Assembly: GCA_030610155.1 (NCBI GenBank)
Contig: JAUWSG010000004.1
Coordinates: 1-49,474, forward strand
Reading direction: 5' to 3'
Source: Gammaproteobacteria bacterium
Lineage (GTDB): Bacteria; Pseudomonadota; Gammaproteobacteria; SG8-11
Length of the DNA stretch: 49,474 nucleotides
The stretch's first letter is position 1. Each line of letters begins with the position of its first letter. The translations under genes were made by a program, and so were the position numbers. Shown one piece after another: positions 6,337 to 15,527 of the stretch. Under the pieces are notes generated by a model, which ran no database searches, was not told the origin of the DNA, and worked only from the letters and a program-made list of their open reading frames with translations.

Positions 6337-9282
6337 TTAATTAACTAACAACTTTTCCCAAATTCTGATTACTTGCTGGCGATATTCATCCAGTGTGGTG
6401 TCTGTGTCTTCCCCGGCAAATTGCGTTTTAATATCCACAACCGTGGGTTCAGCTAAAAGCGTTTGTTTATGTGCTGTATTTCGATAATGGCGATATGCCT
6501 CTATCAACAACGAAGCATCATTATGCGACAGGCGCTCTGTTCTGCCAAAGCATTCCAGCAGATTAATATTATCGCTAAATTCAAGCAGTTCCGGCTGATT
6601 ATGAGACCAGGCTAAAACACCATATTGGACCATAAATTCGATGTCTGCGATACCACCCTTAGCCTGTTTGAGATCAAATACTCGCATCCCGCCGCTTTTG
6701 CTGCGTTGCTCATTTGATTCGCGCATGCGTTCACGCATTTCGACTACATCCTGTTTCAATTTTTCAGTATCGCGTTTCTGACTGAGCGTTTTTTGTCTGA
6801 TGTATGCAAATGCTTGTGCAAGTTGTGAGTCACCGGCCACCACTCTGGCTCTGACCAGGGCCTGATGTTCCCAGGTCCAGGCCTTGTTGAGTTGGTAGTC
6901 GGCAAACGCATCAATATGACTGACTAACATACCGGATGCACCGCTGGGTCTTAGGCGCATATCGACTTCATACAAGACCCCCGACGGTGTAAGGGTATTG
7001 ATGAGATGGATAATGCGTTGTCCAAGACGGGCAAAAAAGACCGCATTGGCGACGGGCTTTGGACCGGACGTAGATTCATGATCATTTTTACTGCTATGGA
7101 GAAAAACCAGATCCAGGTCGGAGCCGTAACCCAGTTCAATGCCGCCTAATTTGCCATAGGCGATGACAATAAAGCCCGGTTCTGTTGCCTGGCCATCGAT
7201 TTCACAAGGTGGCGTCCCATGTCGGTTAACCATTTCACGCCAGACAATTTCAAAGACCTGCGTTAATAATGTTTCGGCTATCCAGGTCAGGTGGTCGCTG
7301 ACCTTCATTAGCGGTATAGCGTTAACGATGTCGGCGGCGGCGACGCGCAGGACATTGGCTTGTTTAAATTGCCGTAATGTTTCCATTTGGGTTTCAAGAT
7401 CATCTTCCGCGACATGGGCAAGAAAGCCTGCCAGTTCATAGTCCAGGGCATCCTTATCGGGTGGTTGATAAAGCGTTCTGGGATCGAGTAATTCATCGAG
7501 TAGAACAGGGTGCTTTGATAATAAATCTGCGATCCAGGTACTCGCCGCACATAATTTAACCAGTTGCGAGAGTGCCATCGGGTTTTCCAGCAACAGGGCA
7601 AGATAGGTTGTGCGTTGGGCGATGCGTTCCAGCAGTTTGATTATTCGCGGCAGTGTCTTGTCTGGCTGAACATTTTGCCCGATGGCGGCGATCAATAAGG
7701 GCATTAATTGCTGGAATTGACGGCGGCCGTTCGTTGCCAGTGAGCGATATTGATAGGACTGGTTTAAAGAGGTCAGTTGACGTAATGCGGCTTGTGCATC
7801 TTCGTAGCCTGCTTTTTCAAGTGCCTCTGTTGACTCAGCTTCGCTTGTCAGATTTTCCCATACATTCGCGGTATCTGAATCATCTGATTTTGTTGTTTCG
7901 GTTTGTGGTGCAACAAACATCTGGTCGAAATGATTTCTGACCTGTTGCCGGTATTTTTCCAGTTTGTTACTAAATGGTTCCCAGCTATCAAAGCCCATGG
8001 AAAATGCCAGCCGGGATTGTGCTATCGGGTCATCGGGGAGATTATGTGTTTGTTGGTCAGCATATTCCTGTATGCGATGTTCGGTGTTACGCAAAAATAT
8101 ATAGGCTTGTTTAAGCTCACTAGTGACATGTTCCGGTAGATGCTGAAGCTGGGTCAGTTGATCCAGAGTCGGTAAAAGATGCGGGTTTTGCAGTGCCGGT
8201 TCTCTACCGCCACGTATTAACTGCACCGTTTGACTGATAAATTCAATTTCCCGGATGCCGCCCGCCCCGAGTTTTACATTATGATTAATGTTTTTGCGTT
8301 GTACCTCGGTGACGATCATTTGTTTCATTTTACGCAGTGACTCGTAAACATTGAAATCCAGATAGCGCCGGAAAATAAAGGGCCTGAGGATGTCCCTGAG
8401 CTGTTGCTTTGCAGTATCATCACCCGTCAGCAGGCGTGCCTTGACCAGCGCATAACGTTCCCATTCCCGGCCGTGTGTCTGGTAATAATGCTCTAATGAA
8501 TCAAAATTCATCGCCAATGCGCCACTCTGACCAAAAGGACGCAGGCGCATGTCGACACGAAACACAAAGCCTTCAGCTGTATTTTCATCCAGTGCATTAA
8601 TAAACTGCTGGCCCAGGCGGATAAAAAATTCCGAGTTAGTCCGTGTTCTTGGGTTGCCTGTTGTTTCACCTTCTTCAGGATAAACAAACATCAAATCAAT
8701 ATCAGAAGAGAAGTTAAGTTCTTGTCCGCCCAGTTTACCCAGTGCAATAATGATGAGTGATTGTGGTTCACCTGCAGCATTTACCGGTTGCCCCATTTCT
8801 TCAGTTAAATTTTCATGCAGCTTTGTCAGTGTCTGTTGAATACAGGCATCAGCCAGGTTGGATAAATCTGCTAGAACTTCCTGTAAATCAGCCCGTCCGG
8901 AAAGGTCGCGCCAGGCGATACGGACCATTTCTCTTTGGCGCTGCAAGCGCAGTATTTGTTTTAAGGTTTGCTGGTCTTTGGTTTCTTTTAGTGCTTCGTG
9001 CAGTTTATGGGTATAGGTCGATGGGTCATAACGACGTAGCAGGTCACCACTTTTGATTAGTTGATTGAACTGTTCAGGTGCCCGTTGACACCAGCGTGAG
9101 ACAAATTCGCTACAGGCCCAAACTTTTACAATGTCGTCGGCCAGATCATCCGGGATGTCGTTTACTGCGAAGGCCTCAAAGAAGTTATCGAGTTGCTGTT
9201 TAAGCGGACCTCGCAGAGGAGCAGGCAATTTGCCTAACCGTTGTTCAATGTGTGCAGAAACTGGCCTGCTCAGGTTTGTCAT
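6337..9282 (-). CDS. glnE: GlnE, glutamine synthetase adenylyltransferase / adenylyl-removing enzyme
   Basis: Covalently switches glutamine synthetase off and on by adding or removing AMP at a tyrosine, under PII control. At 981 residues it has full length. There are two nucleotidyltransferase halves: GKLGGQELNFSSDIDLMFV near 183-201 (adenylyl-removing half) and AYGKLGGIELGYGSDLDLV near 705-723 (adenylylating half), each followed by a MRLRP motif and a helical GlnD/PII-uptake region. Its target GlnA is encoded at 17.5 kb and keeps the modified tyrosine (residue 398 counting Met). It heads the minus-strand run glnE-ilvE and is divergent from pilU. Confidence 0.97.
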   Translation of the reverse strand: MTNLSRPVSAHIEQRLGKLPAPLRGPLKQQLDNFFEAFAVNDIPDDLADDIVKVWACSEFVSRWCQRAPEQFNQLIKSGDLLRRYDPSTYTHKLHEALKETKDQQTLKQILRLQRQREMVRIAWRDLSGRADLQEVLADLSNLADACIQQTLTKLHENLTEEMGQPVNAAGEPQSLIIIALGKLGGQELNFSSDIDLMFVYPEEGETTGNPRTRTNSEFFIRLGQQFINALDENTAEGFVFRVDMRLRPFGQSGALAMNFDSLEHYYQTHGREWERYALVKARLLTGDDTAKQQLRDILRPFIFRRYLDFNVYESLRKMKQMIVTEVQRKNINHNVKLGAGGIREIEFISQTVQLIRGGREPALQNPHLLPTLDQLTQLQHLPEHVTSELKQAYIFLRNTEHRIQEYADQQTHNLPDDPIAQSRLAFSMGFDSWEPFSNKLEKYRQQVRNHFDQMFVAPQTETTKSDDSDTANVWENLTSEAESTEALEKAGYEDAQAALRQLTSLNQSYQYRSLATNGRRQFQQLMPLLIAAIGQNVQPDKTLPRIIKLLERIAQRTTYLALLLENPMALSQLVKLCAASTWIADLLSKHPVLLDELLDPRTLYQPPDKDALDYELAGFLAHVAEDDLETQMETLRQFKQANVLRVAAADIVNAIPLMKVSDHLTWIAETLLTQVFEIVWREMVNRHGTPPCEIDGQATEPGFIVIAYGKLGGIELGYGSDLDLVFLHSSKNDHESTSGPKPVANAVFFARLGQRIIHLINTLTPSGVLYEVDMRLRPSGASGMLVSHIDAFADYQLNKAWTWEHQALVRARVVAGDSQLAQAFAYIRQKTLSQKRDTEKLKQDVVEMRERMRESNEQRSKSGGMRVFDLKQAKGGIADIEFMVQYGVLAWSHNQPELLEFSDNINLLECFGRTERLSHNDASLLIEAYRHYRNTAHKQTLLAEPTVVDIKTQFAGEDTDTTLDEYRQQVIRIWEKLLVN

Positions 9283-9423
9283 TGTAATTTATTTATATAA
9301 TTCAATTGCTTAAATTTTTGTGCGTGTATTCTTTTGGCTGTCTGGCGTTAAAGGTTCAGCCAAATATACCGATACTCAAAGGTAATTAATATCGTCTAAT
9401 TTACCTTGGATCCGGGAAGCATA

Positions 9424-10602
9424 ATGGAATTTAAAGATTACCTTAAATTAATGGTTAAGTACGAAGCATCTGATGTTTATCTCACTACCGGTGCTGCACC
9501 CAGCGCCAGAATTCATGGGCTTATCAAGCCGATTGAACAAGCGACGCTGCCTGCCGGACGTGTGAAGCAAATCGCCCATGATGTCATGAATGAAGAGCAG
9601 AGGGCGGATTTTCACGCAAAACCGGAAATGAATCTGGCGATCGGTTTGCCGGGTGTTGGCCGGTTTCGTGTCAATATATTCCAGCAACGTAATGAAGTCG
9701 GTATGGTGATTCGCCATATTAAAACGGAAATACCTTCACCCGAGAGCCTTGAGTTACCGCAAATGCTCAAGAAGCTGATTATGCAAAAGCGCGGCCTGAT
9801 TTTGTTTGTCGGTGGAACAGGTTCAGGTAAATCAACTTCACTGGCGGCCCTGATTGACTATCGTAATGCCAACTCACAAGGCCACATTATTACCATCGAA
9901 GACCCGATTGAATTTATTCACAATCATAAAAAGTCCATTGTTAATCAGCGGGAGGTCGGTGTTGATACGGAGTCTTATGAGGATGCCCTGAAAAATACTT
10001 TGCGACAGGCACCGGATGTCATTCTTATTGGTGAGATTCGTGATCGTGAAACGATGGAGCATGCTATCACGTTTGCTGAAACCGGCCATTTGGCTATTTC
10101 CACGCTTCACGCAAACAGCGCTAACCAGGCGTTGGACCGTATTATCAACTTTTTCCCGGAAGAACGTCGACGGCAATTGCTGATGGATTTGTCGTTAAAC
10201 CTCAGAGGTTTTGTATCGCAACGCCTGGTACGAACGGTGGAAGAAACACGAACTGTTGCGGTGGAAGTTTTGCTGGGTACCCCACTTATTTGTGACCTGA
10301 TACTTAAAGGTGACTTGCACAAGATCAAGGAGGTCATGGCAAAATCAGAAAACCTCGGTATGCAAACGTTTGATAGCGCCCTGTTCAAACTTTTCAGAGA
10401 CGGCCGAATTCCTCTTGAAGAAGCTTTACGTAACGCTGATTCGCAAAATAACCTGCGTCTTAAAATCAGCCTGGCAGATGGTACCCCGGGTGCGGATGAT
10501 AATGATTTATCTTTATCGCCCAAGGACCAGATTAAGGGTCCCAGGAAGGCTGCGGCTGTCGATGCGGGGAATGACGATGCGCTTACGCTGGAACCGAAAT
10601 AA
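9424..10602 (+). CDS. pilU: PilU, type IV pilus retraction ATPase paralogue
   Basis: Hexameric secretion ATPase that helps PilT retract type IV pili. Walker A GGTGSGKST is at about 130-138, the Walker B-like ILIGEIRD at 200-207, the His box HLAISTLHAN at 221-230, and the PAS-like N-domain precedes. It matches PilU rather than PilT by its N-terminal MEFKDYLKLMVKYEASDVYLT and its long C-terminal tail. I start it at the ATG at 9424 (GGGAAG upstream), not six codons earlier; the protein is then 392 residues. pilT, normally just upstream, is absent; glnE is divergent instead. Confidence 0.93.
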   Translation: MEFKDYLKLMVKYEASDVYLTTGAAPSARIHGLIKPIEQATLPAGRVKQIAHDVMNEEQRADFHAKPEMNLAIGLPGVGRFRVNIFQQRNEVGMVIRHIKTEIPSPESLELPQMLKKLIMQKRGLILFVGGTGSGKSTSLAALIDYRNANSQGHIITIEDPIEFIHNHKKSIVNQREVGVDTESYEDALKNTLRQAPDVILIGEIRDRETMEHAITFAETGHLAISTLHANSANQALDRIINFFPEERRRQLLMDLSLNLRGFVSQRLVRTVEETRTVAVEVLLGTPLICDLILKGDLHKIKEVMAKSENLGMQTFDSALFKLFRDGRIPLEEALRNADSQNNLRLKISLADGTPGADDNDLSLSPKDQIKGPRKAAAVDAGNDDALTLEPK

Positions 10603-10728
10603 GGCTGGAGCAGGGAAAAGATAACGGGGAAAAGGGGAAAGTAAAAAACCCGGGAAATGTAGGCCAGGAGTAAATTCAGCTTTTGTATCATGCCTTTAAA
10701 TGCGTAAAGTGTTGTTCAGAGAATTTAA

Positions 10729-11499
10729 ATGTTTTCCAAAATAAATGTGATAGCAAAATATACTGCACTTGAAGCGCTGCGAACCCGGCTTCTCTGGGTG
10801 GTTTTCTTTGTTGTTATTGCCAGTATTGGTCTGGCGGAATTTATTTCACAGGTTGCTATTACCGAGTCGCAGCAAATCCAGAGTGCGATAGTCGGCGCTA
10901 TCCTGAGAATGGTCGCCGTTCTGATCCTCAGTTTGTTTGTGATTACCAGTATGGTGAGAGAATTTAATGATAAAGGATTTGAGCTGGTTTTATCTTTACC
11001 GATACCACGAGCAGGTTATTATTTTGGAAAATTTTTAGGTTATTCTCTGGTTGCGTTGTTAATTGCATTGTTATTCAGTTTTCCATTGTTGATCTATGTG
11101 CCATCGGATCAGGTGGCGATGTGGGGATTGTCGCTCTTTCTTGAGTTACTGATTATTGCTGCATTAAGTTTGTTATGTTTGTTTACGTTTAATCATGTCA
11201 CCATTGCCTTCATATGTGTTTTGGCATTTTATCTACTTTCACGATCAATCGGGGCGATACAGCTTATTGGCCATGGTCCGTTGGCGGAGACACATAAGCT
11301 TTCACAGCAAGTTATAAATTTCATAGTGGATACGATCGCTTATATTTTGCCGGCATTGAATCGTTTTACTTCAACTGAATGGCTGGTTTATCACAGCGCC
11401 ACTATGACTGACCTGTTCGTTGTGTTGGGTCAAAGTATGATTTATTTGCTTGTCTTGTCGGCTGCGGCCTTGTTTGATCTCTACCGGAAGGACCTTTAG
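10729..11499 (+). CDS. ABC-2 type transporter permease (PilI-like candidate)
   Basis: 256 residues, about six hydrophobic helices, with the ABC-2 layout: an amphipathic N-terminal stretch, TM1 near 22-38 (LLWVVFFVVIASIGLAEF), a cytoplasmic segment VREFNDKGFELVLSLPIPRAG near 82-101 (the coupling-helix region), then four or five more helices. It would pair with the ATPase encoded at 13131-13850, which lacks its own membrane domain. Substrate unknown. Its place between pilU and a prepilin gene recalls the Myxococcus PilGHI exporter needed for pilus assembly; this link is an inference. Confidence 0.75.
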   Translation: MFSKINVIAKYTALEALRTRLLWVVFFVVIASIGLAEFISQVAITESQQIQSAIVGAILRMVAVLILSLFVITSMVREFNDKGFELVLSLPIPRAGYYFGKFLGYSLVALLIALLFSFPLLIYVPSDQVAMWGLSLFLELLIIAALSLLCLFTFNHVTIAFICVLAFYLLSRSIGAIQLIGHGPLAETHKLSQQVINFIVDTIAYILPALNRFTSTEWLVYHSATMTDLFVVLGQSMIYLLVLSAAALFDLYRKDL

Positions 11500-11502
11500 C
11501 AG

Positions 11503-12207
11503 ATGCGTGTGCGATCTCTTGCAACTATTCCGAAGCCTGTTGTCCTGCTTGTTGTTATCAGCATGAGTGCGCAGATTTTCTGGCATAGTGTGCAACCGGG
11601 TAATCGCGCGCAGGCCCGGGACCTGATCTCATCACCCAGTGTTTCAAGCTTGCGGCTCCTGAGTTTCGGCGATCCTGTTTTTCTGGCAAAGCTATTAATG
11701 CTTTGGTTGCAAGCATTTGATAATCAGCCTGGCGTGAGTGTGCCATATGATGATCTGGACTATGACAAGGTTGAAGGCTGGCTGGGCTCCATCTTGCAGC
11801 TGGATCCCGGTGGGCAATATCCGCTATTGGCCGCCAGCCGTTTATATGCACAAGTACCTGATGAAGCAAAACAGCGGCAAATGCTGGAGTTTGTATATAA
11901 ACAATTTCTTATCGATCCACAAAATCGTTGGCCCTGGCTGGCACATGCGGCAATTGTGGCCAAACACCGCTTGAAGGATTTACCTCTGGCGTTAAAGTTT
12001 TCTCGTGCAATCGTCGATAAATCAACCAGTAACGATATACCTGCCTGGGCAAGCCAATTGCAACTGCTGGTCCTGGAGGAAATGGGTGAACTGGAAACCA
12101 TGCAATTTCTAATCGGTGGATTATTAACAAGTGGAAAAATTACTGATCCGAAAGAAATCAACTACTTGAATCAACGCCTGCAGGAATTGAGCGAAAAGAT
12201 TAACTAA
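11503..12207 (+). CDS. Membrane-anchored helical-repeat (TPR-like) protein of unknown function
   Basis: Begins three bases after the permease stop, so it is surely co-transcribed. The 234 residues carry an N-terminal hydrophobic anchor (PVVLLVVISMSAQIFW, 11-26) with no clear cleavage site, then a soluble all-helical part. Pairs of helices such as YPLLAASRLYAQVPDEAKQ and WPWLAHAAIVAKHRLKDLP resemble TPR/SEL-type repeats but no strict consensus is met. Most likely an inner-membrane protein with its bulk in the periplasm, acting with the adjacent permease and prepilin. By position it could be the counterpart of Myxococcus PilG; sequence alone does not prove it. Confidence 0.6.
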   Translation: MRVRSLATIPKPVVLLVVISMSAQIFWHSVQPGNRAQARDLISSPSVSSLRLLSFGDPVFLAKLLMLWLQAFDNQPGVSVPYDDLDYDKVEGWLGSILQLDPGGQYPLLAASRLYAQVPDEAKQRQMLEFVYKQFLIDPQNRWPWLAHAAIVAKHRLKDLPLALKFSRAIVDKSTSNDIPAWASQLQLLVLEEMGELETMQFLIGGLLTSGKITDPKEINYLNQRLQELSEKIN

Positions 12208-12253
12208 ACAAGGCAGCAATATATTACTAAAAGTTGAATAGCTGGAGAGAATA

Positions 12254-12916
12254 ATGAAACACAAGCAAGCGGGATTTACACTGGTTGAGATTAGCGTTGT
12301 TTTGGTCATCGTTGGTTTGTTAATGGGCGTTGTTTTGAAAGGCCAGGAATTAATTGCCAATGCCCAGGTCAGAAATGTCATTGATCAGGGCGAGGCGGTC
12401 ACTGCTGCTGTTTATGCTTTCCAGGATCGTTTTCGGGCAATACCGGGTGATTATGCGCAGGCAGCTGCTAATATTCCTAATGCAACAAGTTGTGCTGCAG
12501 CGGGTTGTGGTAATGGTTCGATAGATGAAAATGACGAACGTGGTTTGGCCTGGCAACAGTTAGCTCAATCAGGATTTATTATAGGTGCCTATGATGGTGT
12601 AGCAACAGGTGCAGGTTGGAGTTGTTCACAAAACACCTGTCCGCCGAATGCATTTGGCGGCACGATGCTACTTGATACCGGTAGTGAGGCACAAGGTACG
12701 GCTGTTGTCAGGGCTGAGTTGTATTCAGGGCAGAATATTCCAATTACAGTGCTTGCTGCAATTGACCGCAAGATCGATGATGGGTTACCAAATACGGGCT
12801 CTTTCCAGGTTTCGGTTACTCATACCGCTTGTGCAGCAGGTACTGCCGCGACTGATCAATATAATATTGCAGCTACCCCTGATGCGGTATGCGGCGGTGT
12901 GTATCGAAATTTTTAA
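12254..12916 (+). CDS. Prepilin-like protein with type IV pilin N-terminus
   Basis: Carries a textbook class III signal: short basic leader MKHKQAG, cleavage after Gly7, then FTLVEISVVLVIVGLLMG with the conserved Glu at +5 (E12) and a hydrophobic helix for assembly in a pilus or pseudopilus. The mature part (213 residues) holds six cysteines, two of them in SCAAAGCGNG and two in SCSQNTCPP, likely disulfides. It is larger than most major pilins and has DERGLAWQQLAQSGFI, a motif of many minor pilins and pseudopilins. A strong terminator follows. It lies between the TPR-like and ABC ATPase genes, which suggests it is cargo or partner of that transporter. Confidence 0.8.
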   Translation: MKHKQAGFTLVEISVVLVIVGLLMGVVLKGQELIANAQVRNVIDQGEAVTAAVYAFQDRFRAIPGDYAQAAANIPNATSCAAAGCGNGSIDENDERGLAWQQLAQSGFIIGAYDGVATGAGWSCSQNTCPPNAFGGTMLLDTGSEAQGTAVVRAELYSGQNIPITVLAAIDRKIDDGLPNTGSFQVSVTHTACAAGTAATDQYNIAATPDAVCGGVYRNF

Positions 12917-12949
12917 AATTACTGCTAGGAAAAATATTTCATTAATTGT

Positions 12950-12975
12950 AAACCCGCCTGATGGCGGGTTTTTTT
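12950..12975 (+). terminator. Rho-independent terminator after the prepilin gene
   Basis: Stem AAACCCGCC (12950-12958), loop TGAT, stem GGCGGGTTT (12963-12971), then a T-run to 12975. It closes the permease / TPR-like / prepilin transcript and separates it from the ABC ATPase gene, which then needs its own promoter. Confidence 0.9.
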
Positions 12976-13048
12976 ATGCGCGGAAGATATGCTCCTGTTA
13001 GTTATGTGGGCAGTGCCATGTTATTGTATTTTCAAATGTGTAGAAAAC

Positions 13049-13078
13049 TTGATCCTGTTTTTACAGTAGTGCTATATT
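13049..13078 (+). promoter_or_regulatory. Candidate sigma-70 promoter for the ABC ATPase gene
   Basis: TTGATC (13049-13054) and TATATT (13073-13078) with an 18-bp spacer, downstream of the terminator at 12950-12975 and 52 bp before the start codon. Found by eye only. Confidence 0.4.
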
Positions 13079-13130
13079 TCTGGTGTGTATATAACAATGT
13101 CAGTTTCTCGAGGATAAATGACGTAGCATT

Positions 13131-13850
13131 ATGTCTGATATAGCACTTTCATTTGATAAGGTCATCAAGTCTTATAAAAAAGATATTGTGCTTGATGGTA
13201 TTGAGCTCACGGTCAATAAAGGCGAATTCGTTGGCCTGGTCGGTGTGAATGGCGCTGGTAAGACGACACTGATAAAAAGTCTGCTGGATTTTTGTGAATT
13301 CGATTCAGGTACAATCAAAATATTCGGGGTTGATCATCACGATCCTTCTGCGCGTTCAAGACTGTCCTTTCTGCCCGAGCGATTTCTTCCTCCTTATTAT
13401 TTAACCGGGCGGGATTTTATCAATTATATGTCCCGTTTACATGGTGTTGATCTCGATGACGAGCAAATCAGTGCCATGTTCAATATGCTTGATCTGGATA
13501 TGGAAGTAATGGTGAAGTCAGTCAGTGAATTTTCCAAAGGTATGGCGCAAAAATTGGGGCTGGCGGCATGTTTTTTAAGCGGCAAAGATTTATATGTTCT
13601 TGATGAGCCGATGAGTGGTCTTGACCCAAAAGCACGAGCGCAATTAAAAAAATACTTTCTGCGAATGAAGTCTCAAGGCCGTACCCTGTTTTTCAGTACA
13701 CATATGCTGGCTGATGTGGAAACCCTGTGTGACCGCATTGCCATATTGCATCATGGACGAATACGATTCCTTGGTTCACCAGCACAATGTTGCGAAAAAT
13801 TCGGCACCGACAACCTCGAGCAGGCCTACCTTAACTGCATCGAGGATTGA
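13131..13850 (+). CDS. ABC transporter ATP-binding protein (PilH-like candidate)
   Basis: A stand-alone 239-residue ATPase of the ABC-2 exporter class. Walker A GVNGAGKTT near 38-46, a signature reading SEFSKGMAQK near 134-143 (FSKGM replaces LSGGQ, common in CcmA/NatA-type ATPases), Walker B YVLDEPMSGLDP near 155-166 and an H-switch in FFSTHML. It has no membrane part, so the permease at 10729-11499 is the natural partner, although a terminator and two genes separate them. The start has only weak ribosome-binding signal (AGGA lies about 18 bases off). Together with the permease it forms one exporter encoded around a prepilin gene. Confidence 0.85.
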   Translation: MSDIALSFDKVIKSYKKDIVLDGIELTVNKGEFVGLVGVNGAGKTTLIKSLLDFCEFDSGTIKIFGVDHHDPSARSRLSFLPERFLPPYYLTGRDFINYMSRLHGVDLDDEQISAMFNMLDLDMEVMVKSVSEFSKGMAQKLGLAACFLSGKDLYVLDEPMSGLDPKARAQLKKYFLRMKSQGRTLFFSTHMLADVETLCDRIAILHHGRIRFLGSPAQCCEKFGTDNLEQAYLNCIED

Positions 13851-13861
13851 ACCTTAAGACC

Positions 13862-14068
13862 TTTTACCACGGGGAACACGGGGCGCACGGGGAGGGGGAA
13901 TAATAAAAAGATAGTTTTACCACGGAGGTCACGGAGAAAGAAATGAGAGGATTGTTTCCCTCTCCCAAAGGGAGAAGGGACTAAACCAAAAAGATTTTCT
14001 CCGTGACCTCCGTGGTAAAAAAACGTTCTTAGGCCTTTCCCCGTGCGCCCCGTGTTCCCCGTGTAAAA
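13862..14068. repeat. Three-layer nested inverted repeat, copy A
   Basis: Outer arms 13862-13892 and 14039-14068 carry CACGGGG units (TTTTACCACGGGGAACACGG...). Middle arms 13915-13939 and 13995-14020 carry CACGGAG units (TTTTACCACGGAGGTCACGG...). The core, 13958-13979, is the palindrome CCCTCTCCCAAAGGGAGAAG. Each layer is almost perfectly self-complementary, so the whole folds as one long stem with internal loops. It lies between the convergent ABC ATPase and ntrC genes. Equivalent layers in the same order occur at 22619-22933 and 30847-31135. Confidence 0.9.
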
Positions 14069-14099
14069 TTTGGTATTGATCTCCCTTTTGTGAAAGGCC

Positions 14100-15509
14100 T
14101 TAAGCCACATCCTGGTCCATGTTGAGCTCTTTTATTTTGCGTGTCAGCGTGTTTCTTCCCCAGCCAAGTAGCTTGGCTGCATCCTGGCGTCGTCCGCCGG
14201 TATGTTTAAGTGCGGTTTCAATCATGATGCGTTCGAAACGGGGCATTGCTGTGTTCAGTAATGTTGCTTCACCTGCGGCAAAACGATGGTCAGCCCAGCG
14301 GCGTAATGCGTCACCCCAGTCATCACCGGTTGCTATAGTGGCATTCTCTTCCCGTAATTCGGGAGGCAAATCTTCCAGGTGTATGGTATTGCCTGGAGAC
14401 ATGACGGTAAGCCAGCGACAGGTGTTCTGCAATTGTCTGACATTGCCGGGCCAGTCAAGGCGGGTAAGATAGGCTTCGCTGTCGGTGTCCAGCGTTTTTG
14501 TTTCAACTTCAAGTTCTTTTGCGGCGGCGATAAGAAAATGTTTTATGAGTAAGGGTATATCTTCCTGACGTTCACGTAGAGCAGGCGTGTGTATTCGTAT
14601 CACATTCAGTCGATGAAACAGATCTTCACGGAACTTGCCTTCTTTTACATGTTGTTCCAGATTCTGGTGTGTTGCTGCGATAATACGTACATCAACTTTG
14701 ATAGGCGTATGGCCACCAACACGATAAAACTCACCGTCAGATAATACACGCAGCAGGCGGGTTTGTAATTCGGCGGGCATGTCACCGATTTCATCAAGGA
14801 AAAGTGTGCCGGTATCCGCCTGTTCAAAGCGGCCGCGGCGCATATTTTGCGCGCCAGTAAAGGCGCCGCGTTCATGTCCGAACAATTCTGATTCAAGCAG
14901 GTCTTTGGGGATAGCGGCGGTATTGAGCGCGATGAAAGGCTTGTCTGTACGTGGGCTATGCCGATGCAGGGCCTGGGCAATTAACTCTTTACCAGTGCCC
15001 GACTCACCATTAATCAAAACAGTAATTTTGGACCGGGACAGACGACCAATAGCTCGAAACACTTCTTGCATTGAGGGTGCTTCACCGATTATTTCCGGCA
15101 TGACTGGCTGTGCACCAGCAGAGATATTTGCTGGCTTGTTCTGGCTGAACTGAACTGCCCGTTTGACCAGTTCAACAGCATCATCGACATCAAACGGTTT
15201 CGGTAGATATTCGAAAGCGCCTTCCTTGTAAGCTGCGACAGCATTGTCCAGGTCTGAATGTGCTGTCATGATGATGACGGGCAAGTCAGGGTAGCTTGTG
15301 TTGATTTGTTTGAGTAGTTCAAATCCATTAATGCCGGGCATACGAAGGTCAGTCAAAATGGCGTCGGGCTGATTATCTTGTATGGCATTCATAATGTTGC
15401 TGCCATCTTCAAAGCAGGTGACATCCATGTTTGCCTGGCTTAGTGCTTTTTCCAGGACCCAGCGAATCGCACGATCATCATCGATAACCCAGATTTTTTC
15501 TTTACTCAT
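14100..15509 (-). CDS. ntrC: NtrC (GlnG), nitrogen response regulator
   Basis: Sigma-54 activator of nitrogen-limited genes. The 469 residues hold a receiver domain with phospho-acceptor Asp54 (LTDLRMPG), an AAA+ domain with Walker A GESGTGKE, the sigma-54 contact loop GAFTGA, and a Fis-type helix-turn-helix at the C-terminus (RQDAAKLLGWGRNTLTRKI). Length equals that of E. coli NtrC. It follows ntrB by 18 bp. Its expected binding sites are visible upstream of ntrB (16774-16790) and glnA (19237-19251), so it probably controls both its own and glnA expression. Confidence 0.98.
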   Translation of the reverse strand: MSKEKIWVIDDDRAIRWVLEKALSQANMDVTCFEDGSNIMNAIQDNQPDAILTDLRMPGINGFELLKQINTSYPDLPVIIMTAHSDLDNAVAAYKEGAFEYLPKPFDVDDAVELVKRAVQFSQNKPANISAGAQPVMPEIIGEAPSMQEVFRAIGRLSRSKITVLINGESGTGKELIAQALHRHSPRTDKPFIALNTAAIPKDLLESELFGHERGAFTGAQNMRRGRFEQADTGTLFLDEIGDMPAELQTRLLRVLSDGEFYRVGGHTPIKVDVRIIAATHQNLEQHVKEGKFREDLFHRLNVIRIHTPALRERQEDIPLLIKHFLIAAAKELEVETKTLDTDSEAYLTRLDWPGNVRQLQNTCRWLTVMSPGNTIHLEDLPPELREENATIATGDDWGDALRRWADHRFAAGEATLLNTAMPRFERIMIETALKHTGGRRQDAAKLLGWGRNTLTRKIKELNMDQDVA

Positions 15510-15527
15510 GTTTATGCCTCTTACATC

